Source: Alphaproteobacteria bacterium (lineage in GTDB: Bacteria > Pseudomonadota > Alphaproteobacteria > Micropepsales > Micropepsaceae). Taken from it: DNA of 10,957 bases. Positions 6,436-10,957 of this stretch are shown in pieces. How positions within the stretch are numbered: the stretch's first letter is position 1; every line of letters starts with the position of its first letter. The notes below the pieces were generated by a model that did no database searches, had not been told where the DNA came from, and worked only from the letters and a program-made list of their open reading frames with translations. A program made the translations under genes and the position numbers. The stretch lies in NCBI GenBank assembly GCA_025935155.1, contig JAICVV010000039.1, forward strand, positions 1-10,957, read 5' to 3'.

Positions 6436-7320
6436 ATGCTCGAAGCGGCGCTGGTGTTCTTCCGATTCCTGCACTTCGCCAGCTGCATCTTCGTTTTCGG
6501 CGCCAGCGTCTTTTCTATCGCGCTGCTCAGCGCTTCCGGCGCTCAAACTTGTACAGAGGGATTGCAGCCAGCGCTTCGATTTAGCGCCGTTGCCGCCGCA
6601 GTTACGGCGCTGTTCTGGTTTCAGTGTGTTGCCGGCACGATGACCGGAAGCGCAAGCAGTGCTACCGATCCAGATGTTTTGCAAACTCTTCTGCTGAACA
6701 CCAGCTTCGGTCAGATTTGGCTGGTGCGCATGGTTTTCGTGCTCGTCCTTGCGATCGTTGCCTTTCGAGCTGCGCCCGAGGCCCGCATATCGACAGCGGC
6801 ATTATCCGGGTTGCTGCTGGCGAGCGTCGCTCTCACGGGACATGCCGCGATGCAAAGAGGCATCGAAGGGGCGGCCCATCGGTTGGCTGACGCCATTCAT
6901 CTCCTCTCGGGGGGATATTGGATCGGCGCCGTGGCTGCGCTCCCTTTCCTGCTGCGGTCGCCTCAATCCCCCGACCTTACATATCGGATATTGTGCCGGT
7001 TTTCCGGTCTTGGCGTCATCGCGGTTATCGTTGCGCTCGCAAGCGGCGTGCTCAATACGCTTTTCATTGTGCAGGACTGGTCTCACATCCTGTCCTTTGC
7101 GTATGGCAAGATCCTGCTGGGCAAAGTCAGTCTGGTTGTCATCATGGCGATTATCGCATGTGTGAATCGCTTCCTTTTGATGCCAACGTTCCGCAAGGGA
7201 AATTCGTCGTTTCGGAGTTTGAAGCGTAGCGTCCTCGCTGAAACGCTCGCGGGCGGACTCATTGTGCTGGCGGCAAGCCTCCTTGGAACCGTATCGCCGC
7301 CACTTTCATCGCCGATGTAG
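6436..7320 (+). CDS. copD: Inner-membrane copper protein CopD
   Basis: A 294-aa polytopic membrane protein of the CopD/PcoD family with about eight hydrophobic segments. The diagnostic pattern is FLHFASCIFVFGASVF (H13), then SVALTGHAAMQRGIEGAAHRLADAIHLLSGGYWIGAVAALP with H136, H148 and H155, and a later NR-x3-MP segment (N244, R245). The conserved histidines are likely copper ligands on the periplasmic side. The ATG at 6436 lies 2 nt after the copC stop; a longer open frame upstream overlaps copC and is not likely real. The upstream SD is weak, consistent with coupling to copC. CopD with CopC is associated with copper uptake into the cytoplasm in Pseudomonas, so the operon may serve acquisition rather than resistance. 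Confidence 0.92.
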   Translation: MLEAALVFFRFLHFASCIFVFGASVFSIALLSASGAQTCTEGLQPALRFSAVAAAVTALFWFQCVAGTMTGSASSATDPDVLQTLLLNTSFGQIWLVRMVFVLVLAIVAFRAAPEARISTAALSGLLLASVALTGHAAMQRGIEGAAHRLADAIHLLSGGYWIGAVAALPFLLRSPQSPDLTYRILCRFSGLGVIAVIVALASGVLNTLFIVQDWSHILSFAYGKILLGKVSLVVIMAIIACVNRFLLMPTFRKGNSSFRSLKRSVLAETLAGGLIVLAASLLGTVSPPLSSPM

Positions 7321-7327
7321 GAGCGAG

Positions 7328-7438
7328 ATGAAGCGATCCCATCGGACAATTGCATCCGAGCACCTGAATCCTGCGCCGGTCCTGTGCCGCATGCGAGCCT
7401 TGACGTGGAGCGTGTTGCATGGGACCCGCTTGCCATGA
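7328..7438 (+). CDS. Possible 36-codon leader ORF between copD and the HAD gene
   Basis: The copD stop overlaps AGGAG (7319-7323), which lies 4 nt before an ATG. The frame runs 36 codons (MKRSHRTIASEHLNP...) and its TGA overlaps the chosen ATG of the HAD hydrolase as ATGA. The peptide is basic, has no recognisable domain or signal sequence, and contains C20. The good SD and exact stop/start overlap argue for translation, perhaps only to couple the HAD gene to the operon. With so short a frame chance is a serious alternative. Confidence 0.3.
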   Translation: MKRSHRTIASEHLNPAPVLCRMRALTWSVLHGTRLP

Positions 7439-8292
7439 TTCCAATCCTCAACGGCTTGTCGGAGATCGCGGCGGACCATGACGCGCTGTTGTGCGATATA
7501 TGGGGGGTGCTGCATAATGGGCGCGAGGCCTTTCTGCCGGCGGCGGATGCGCTGCGCCGGTTTCGCGCCGAGCGTGGGCCGGTGATCCTGCTGACCAATG
7601 CGCCACGCCCGGTGGTCGATGTGGAGTCGATGCTCCAGCGGGTCGGCGTGCCGCTCGATTGCTATGACGCGATTCTTTCCTCCGGCGCCCTGGCACACGA
7701 CGGTGTTGGGGACCGCGTTTCGGCCGCAGGACGCACGTTGAAACTGTATCACCTTGGCCCCGATCGCGACGGCGGCGTTCTCGGAGGGCTTGATATCGAA
7801 CGTGTTGACGTGGGCGCCGCCGAAATCGTGCTTTGCACCGGTCTATATGACGATGACACGGAAACCGCCGACAGTTACGTGGGCCTTTTCCAGGACATGC
7901 GGGCGCGCAATCTCACCATGCTTTGCGCCAATCCGGACATCGTGGTGCAGCGGGGCGATAAGCTGATTTGGTGCGCCGGGGCGCTCGCGGAAGCCTATGA
8001 GAAAATCGGCGGCCGGGTCATTTATTACGGCAAGCCGCATCGCCCGATTTACGAGGCTTCGCTGAAGCTGGCGGCGAAGATCTCAGGAAAGGGCATACGC
8101 CGCCCGCTCGCTGTCGGCGATGGTGCCGATACCGACATCAAAGGCGCTAACCGCATGGGCATCGATGCACTGTTTGTGGCGCAGGGCGTTCATGCCGCGC
8201 ATCTGGGCGAGCTTACCGCGGAAGGGCTTGCGCAGCTGTTCCTGGTGCCGGAGGCGCATCCGAAGGCTGCCATCGCAGCGCTTGTCTGGTAG
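7435..8292 (+). CDS. HAD-superfamily class IIA-type hydrolase (TIGR01459 type)
   Basis: A 285-aa cytosolic protein of the alphaproteobacterial TIGR01459 group, related to NagD-like phosphatases; substrate unknown. Motif I is LLCDIWGVLHNG with nucleophile D21, but the usual second aspartate two residues on is W23, a trait of this group. Motif II is ILLTNAPRP (T54), motif III is K200 in YYGKPHRPIY, and motif IV is VGDGADTDIKGA with D229 and D234. The C2-type cap lies between motifs II and III. An open frame begins at GTG 7384 without an SD. The ATG at 7435 gives the usual family N-terminus MIPILNGLSEIA. The SD there is weak, so the start may depend on coupling with the short upstream ORF. It lies in a HAD, maoC, ribF, ileS neighbourhood. 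Confidence 0.88.
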   Translation: MIPILNGLSEIAADHDALLCDIWGVLHNGREAFLPAADALRRFRAERGPVILLTNAPRPVVDVESMLQRVGVPLDCYDAILSSGALAHDGVGDRVSAAGRTLKLYHLGPDRDGGVLGGLDIERVDVGAAEIVLCTGLYDDDTETADSYVGLFQDMRARNLTMLCANPDIVVQRGDKLIWCAGALAEAYEKIGGRVIYYGKPHRPIYEASLKLAAKISGKGIRRPLAVGDGADTDIKGANRMGIDALFVAQGVHAAHLGELTAEGLAQLFLVPEAHPKAAIAALVW

Positions 8293-8295
8293 CGG

Positions 8296-8316
8296 CGCTT
8301 TCCGCTAAGCGGAGCG
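8296..8316 (+). promoter_or_regulatory. Hairpin between the HAD gene and maoC
   Basis: CCGC (8302-8305) pairs with GCGG (8309-8312) around TAA, and outer CGCT/AGCG (8296-8299 with 8313-8316) can extend it past a small bulge. It fills the 45-nt gap ahead of the maoC SD. Only three T follow, so it may be a weak terminator or an mRNA processing structure rather than a full stop. Confidence 0.3.
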
Positions 8317-8337
8317 TTTACAACAAAGGGGAATTGG

Positions 8338-8760
8338 GTGCCGTATTGCATTGACGAGCTGAAGCCCGGCATGAGCGCCAGCTTCGAAAAAGCTGTGACG
8401 GAGCGGGACATTGAGCTGTTTGGGGAAGTGAGCGGCGACATGAATCCCGTGCATTTCGATGAGGAGTATGCGCGCAAGACCATTTTTCGCGGCCGCATTG
8501 CCCACGGCGTATTGAGCCTCAGTTTCATTTCGACGGTGCTCGGTATGAAGCTGCCGGGGCCGGGAACGATTATTATGAGCGCCAGCACGCGGTTCAAGGC
8601 GCCGGTGCGCATCGGCGACACTGTCGTAACCACTTGCACAGTCCGCGAAGTCCTGCCGGAAAAACGGCGGGTGATTTTCGATTGCGTGTGCAGGGTCGGC
8701 GAGACCGTGGTGGTGGAGGCGGAGTCCATGGTTATGGCCCCGGCGCGTCCCAAAGCCTGA
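8338..8760 (+). CDS. MaoC-like (R)-specific enoyl-CoA hydratase
   Basis: A 140-aa single hot-dog domain of the MaoC/PhaJ family, which hydrates trans-2-enoyl-CoA to (R)-3-hydroxyacyl-CoA. The hydratase-2 motif is complete: SGDMNPVHFDEEYA with catalytic D34 and H39, followed by GRIAHGVLS. Length is typical of monomer-domain MaoC proteins that work as dimers. The GTG start at 8338 has GGGG (8328-8331) 6 nt upstream, and the family N-terminus (here YCIDELKPGMSASFEKAVTERDIELF) fits it. The TGA stop overlaps the ribF ATG by one base (TGATG), so ribF is probably translated by re-initiation. Its physiological substrate, such as beta-oxidation intermediates or PHA precursors, cannot be told from sequence. 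Confidence 0.92.
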   Translation: MPYCIDELKPGMSASFEKAVTERDIELFGEVSGDMNPVHFDEEYARKTIFRGRIAHGVLSLSFISTVLGMKLPGPGTIIMSASTRFKAPVRIGDTVVTTCTVREVLPEKRRVIFDCVCRVGETVVVEAESMVMAPARPKA

Positions 8761-9716
8761 TGAAGATATTTCGCCATTACGAAGACGTGCCGGACTCGTG
8801 CAAGGGCGCGGTGGTGGCGATCGGCAATTTCGACGGTGTGCATCGCGGGCATCAGGCGCTGATCGCGCGCGCCGTTGCATTGGCGAAGACACAATTGGCG
8901 CCATTGGGCGTGCTGGCGTTCGAGCCGCATCCGCAGGAATTCTTCCGGCCCGAAGCCGAAAGCTTTCGTCTCACGCCCCTCCGCACCAAGGCGCCGTTGC
9001 TGGCGGAATGCGGCGTCGAAGTTTTGTACGCGCTGCCGTTCGATAGCAGCATGTCACAGAAAAGCGCGGAAGAATTTGTGCGCGATGTACTGGTGAACGG
9101 TTTGGGCGTGCGCGGGGTGGTGGTGGGGGCGGATTTTCGCTTCGGCAAAGGACGCGCCGGCGATGCAGCCTTTCTGGAGGAAGCCGGCCGCCGGTTCGGT
9201 TTCGCTGTTGAAATTTTCGATGCGCTAATCGCGCACGACGCGCAGAAGATTTCCTCCAGCGAAATCCGCGCGGCATTGAAAGAACGCCAACCTGAGGTCG
9301 CGGCGAAGTTGCTCGGTCACTGGTGGACCATTGAAGGGCGGGTGGAGAAGGGCGATGCCCGTGGCCGGGAGTTGGGGTTCCCGACGGCCAACATGGCGCT
9401 CGACGGCTACCTCAAGCCGGCGTTCGGAATTTATGCGGTGCGGGCCACCGTTCTGGAAAACGAGAAGCCGGTTCGCACCTATGACGGTGTGGCAAGCCTC
9501 GGCATCCGTCCGATGTTCGAGACAGACCTGCCGCTGCTCGAAAGCTACCTGTTCAATTTCTCCGGCGATCTCTACGGCAAGCATCTGGCTGTCGATCTCG
9601 TCGCCTATCTGCGTCCGGAAATGAAATTCGACTCCGTCGATGCTCTGAAAACCCAAATGGCGAAGGATTGCGACCGAGCTCGCACACTCCTGCGACATCT
9701 TGAGGACAGATTCTAG
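8760..9716 (+). CDS. ribF: Bifunctional riboflavin kinase / FAD synthetase
   Basis: A 318-aa enzyme of standard length that phosphorylates riboflavin to FMN and adenylates FMN to FAD. The N-terminal adenylyltransferase half (about 1-185) carries GNFDGVHRGH at 22-31, the HxGH nucleotidyl-transferase signature, VVGADFRFGKGRAGD at 121-135 and ISSSEIR at 164-170. The C-terminal flavokinase half (about 186-318) has GRELGFPTANM with the PTAN motif at 208-211 and the catalytic-base glutamate E261 in LESYLFNF, ending in the usual FDSVDALKTQMAKD helix. The ATG overlaps the maoC stop by one base. A longer frame reaching into maoC is rejected because the family N-terminus begins here. The stop is 3 nt before the left arm of the repeat that brackets the next gene. 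Confidence 0.97.
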   Translation: MKIFRHYEDVPDSCKGAVVAIGNFDGVHRGHQALIARAVALAKTQLAPLGVLAFEPHPQEFFRPEAESFRLTPLRTKAPLLAECGVEVLYALPFDSSMSQKSAEEFVRDVLVNGLGVRGVVVGADFRFGKGRAGDAAFLEEAGRRFGFAVEIFDALIAHDAQKISSSEIRAALKERQPEVAAKLLGHWWTIEGRVEKGDARGRELGFPTANMALDGYLKPAFGIYAVRATVLENEKPVRTYDGVASLGIRPMFETDLPLLESYLFNFSGDLYGKHLAVDLVAYLRPEMKFDSVDALKTQMAKDCDRARTLLRHLEDRF

Positions 9717-9719
9717 TCC

Positions 9720-9748
9720 TCACGCGGAGCTCGCGGAGGACGCAGAGG
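9720..9748. repeat. Left arm of 29-bp inverted repeat bracketing the GxxExxY gene
   Basis: Contains three 9-nt units with cores CGCGGAG (9723-9729), CGCGGAG (9732-9738) and CGCAGAG (9741-9747). Its reverse complement matches the right arm (10198-10226) at 24 of 29 positions without gaps, 478 bp away centre to centre. It begins 3 nt after the ribF stop. The second unit contains GGAGGA (9735-9740), which is the SD of the GxxExxY gene, and the arm ends on the first base of its GTG. Confidence 0.85.
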
Positions 9749-10167
9749 TGCTGGACGAACTTCCACTGAACCGGATTACCGGCGAAATTGTGGACGCCGC
9801 ATACGAGCTTCACACGGCACTTGGTCCGGGTCTGCTTGAATCCGTGTATGAGGCGGTTCTCGCGCGCGATCTGGAGCGGCGCGGGATCAAAGCAGCGCGT
9901 CAGGTGCCGCTTTCGTTTGAATATGAAGGGCTTCGCTTCAGCGAAGCCCTTTGGATCGATATTTTGGTGGAGTCCCGCGTAATTGTGGAAATCAAGTCGG
10001 TTGAAAAACTCGCACCTGTGCATCCCAAGCAGTTGTTGACGTATCTGCGCCTTCTGAAACTTCCTGTAGGCCTGCTTATCAACTTCGGCGCCGCCCATTT
10101 GAACGATGGTCTCAAGCGGATCGTGAACGGTTTCCGCGACGGCAACATCGACCATCATCCGAACTGA
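9748..10167 (+). CDS. GxxExxY family protein, PD-(D/E)xK nuclease-like
   Basis: A 139-aa protein of the GxxExxY family. The name motif is G28-LL-E31-SV-Y34 within LGPGLLESVYEAVLARDL. A PD-(D/E)xK-like core follows: D71 in LWIDILVESRVIVEIKS with E81-I-K83, then Q95LLTYL and the closing GLLINFG. Biochemical function is unknown; a nuclease-like fold is inferred from these residues. The GTG at 9748 is chosen because GGAGGA lies exactly 7 nt upstream and family members usually begin just before LNxxTGEI. A TTG frame at 9700 would overlap ribF and translate the repeat arm. The gene is bracketed by inverted repeats, carries an internal perfect hairpin, and separates ribF from ileS, all of which suggest a mobile or formerly mobile cassette. 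Confidence 0.9.
   Translation: MLDELPLNRITGEIVDAAYELHTALGPGLLESVYEAVLARDLERRGIKAARQVPLSFEYEGLRFSEALWIDILVESRVIVEIKSVEKLAPVHPKQLLTYLRLLKLPVGLLINFGAAHLNDGLKRIVNGFRDGNIDHHPN
9926..9951 (+). repeat. Perfect 11-bp hairpin inside the GxxExxY gene
   Basis: AAGGGCTTCGC (9926-9936) and GCGAAGCCCTT (9941-9951) are exact inverted complements around TTCA. Two further G-T pairs can extend the stem. It covers codons for about EGLRFSEAL just before the D71 strand. In mRNA it would be a very stable stem followed by TT, terminator-like but within coding sequence. Confidence 0.9.
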
Positions 10168-10197
10168 TCGGGCTTAAGAACCAAAAGCCTAGCCTTG

Positions 10198-10226
10198 CCT
10201 CTGCGACCTCTGCGTCCTCTGCGTGA
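10198..10226. repeat. Right arm of the 29-bp inverted repeat
   Basis: Three 9-nt units with core CTCTGCG at 10199-10205, 10208-10214 and 10217-10223. This is the inverted counterpart of the left arm at 9720-9748 (24 of 29 identical). It starts 30 nt after the GxxExxY stop and ends 40 nt before the ileS ATG. No clear target duplication is seen in the bases flanking the two arms. Confidence 0.85.
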
Positions 10227-10266
10227 CACACTGGACCGTGCGGGGGACGGCTGTTAGAGGAGGCGC

Positions 10267-10957
10267 ATGCCGAAAGCCGAATCTGCCTCCCGCGACTATC
10301 GCGCTACGTTGTTCCTGCCCCAGACCGAGTTCCCGATGAAGGCCGGGCTACCGGAGGCCGAGCCGCGCTGGCTTTCGCGGTGGGCGGAGATGGACCTTTA
10401 CGCCCGCATGCGCGCCGCCGCCAAGGGCCGGCCGCTCTTCATCCTCCATGACGGGCCGCCTTACGCGAACGGGGAAATCCACCTCGGCACCGGCATCAAC
10501 AAGATCCTGAAGGACTTCGTGGTGCGGTCGCAGGGCATGCTCGGCAAGGACGCGCCCTACATTCCCGGCTGGGACTGCCACGGCCTTCCCATCGAATGGA
10601 AAATCGAGGAACGCTATCGCGCAGAAGGCAAATCGAAAGACGAAGTGCCCGTCGAGCAGCTGCGCCGCGACTGTCGCGCGTTTGCCGAAAAGTGGATCGA
10701 CGTGCAGCGCGCGCAGTTCAAGCGGCTGGGCTGCATCGGGCTGTGGGACCATCCGTACACGACGATGGATTACCGCGCCGAAGCGGCCATCGCACGCGAG
10801 CTGTTCAAGTTCGTGCAGAACGGATTGCTCTATCGCGGCTTCCGTCCGGTGATGTGGTCTCCCATCGAGAAAACCGCGCTCGCGGAAGCCGAGGTGGAAT
10901 ACAAGGAGAAAACTTCTCCGACGATCTACGTGAAGTTTCCAATCGCCAGCGGCAACA
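10267..10957 (+). CDS. ileS: Isoleucyl-tRNA synthetase, N-terminal part
   Basis: The first 230 codons of a class I synthetase that charges tRNA-Ile; the frame is open to the window end. The class I HIGH motif is H72-LGT in [26 protein letters not shown], and the IleRS-specific [10 protein letters not shown] follows at 101-110. The next stretch [23 protein letters not shown] and [25 protein letters not shown] leads into the CP1 editing domain, which is cut off. The start is ATG 10267 with AGAGGAGG (10256-10263) just upstream. The N-terminal [21 protein letters not shown] matches the family. ileS usually follows ribF directly; here the repeat-bracketed GxxExxY gene lies between, so its leader includes the right repeat arm. 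No T-box is visible. Confidence 0.97.
   Translation, partial: MPKAESASRDYRATLFLPQTEFPMKAGLPEAEPRWLSRWAEMDLYARMRAAAKGRPLFILHDGPPYANGEIHLGTGINKILKDFVVRSQGMLGKDAPYIPGWDCHGLPIEWKIEERYRAEGKSKDEVPVEQLRRDCRAFAEKWIDVQRAQFKRLGCIGLWDHPYTTMDYRAEAAIARELFKFVQNGLLYRGFRPVMWSPIEKTALAEAEVEYKEKTSPTIYVKFPIASGN

Noticed and set aside
9700..9747. TTG start at 9700 for the GxxExxY gene
   Set aside because: It would overlap the end of ribF and translate the repeat arm; no SD precedes it, while the GTG at 9748 has GGAGGA at ideal spacing.
9720..10226. CRISPR-like array, because the arms contain regularly spaced repeats
   Set aside because: The units are 9 nt with no unique spacers and the arms are inverted to each other, so this is a periodic inverted repeat, not a CRISPR.

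Overview
The window looks like a chromosomal stretch of an alphaproteobacterium. It is G+C-rich, and the gene neighbourhoods fit that class: a thioredoxin-TPR chaperedoxin followed by a LON-domain gene, a stand-alone Ala-tRNA(Pro) deacylase, and a HAD (TIGR01459-type), MaoC, ribF, ileS order. I cannot resolve order or genus. Most genes are housekeeping or ordinary accessory genes.

Layout. Left part, minus strand: the first codons of a probable LON substrate-binding-domain protein (1-28), a CnoX/YbbN-like thioredoxin-TPR protein (33-986), and a ProXp-ala/PrdX-type deacylase (1082-1582). Plus strand from there on: tRNA-Gly(GCC) at 1717-1791; a 516-nt gene-free stretch holding several small dyads; a 71-aa two-helix membrane protein directly upstream of ald (alanine dehydrogenase); a hairpin after ald; and an OmpA-domain lipoprotein (3976-4626).

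Copper-type locus, 4692-7320. A Fur-box-like 7-1-7 palindrome precedes a TTG-started, Met/His/Cys-containing DUF2946-like protein. Next come a predicted outer-membrane beta-barrel, CopC and CopD. The barrel and copC overlap by ATGA, and copD starts 2 nt after copC. CopC and the barrel protein are both predicted to expose an N-terminal histidine after signal-peptide removal. Together they look like a periplasmic/envelope copper-handling operon, possibly iron- or Fur-responsive.

Right part: a HAD-IIA-like hydrolase (TIGR01459 type), a MaoC hydratase, ribF (stop/start overlap with maoC), then a GxxExxY-family PD-(D/E)xK-like gene, then ileS, which runs off the window.

The most unusual structure is the GxxExxY gene between ribF and ileS. 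It is bracketed by two 29-bp imperfect inverted repeats (9720-9748 and 10198-10226, 24 of 29 positions matching). Each arm is built from three 9-nt units with a CGCRGAG core. The left arm supplies the Shine-Dalgarno sequence of the gene, and the right arm is complementary to it. The gene also contains a perfect 11-bp hairpin inside its coding sequence. It looks like a compact repeat-bounded cassette of about 507 bp inserted between two core genes.
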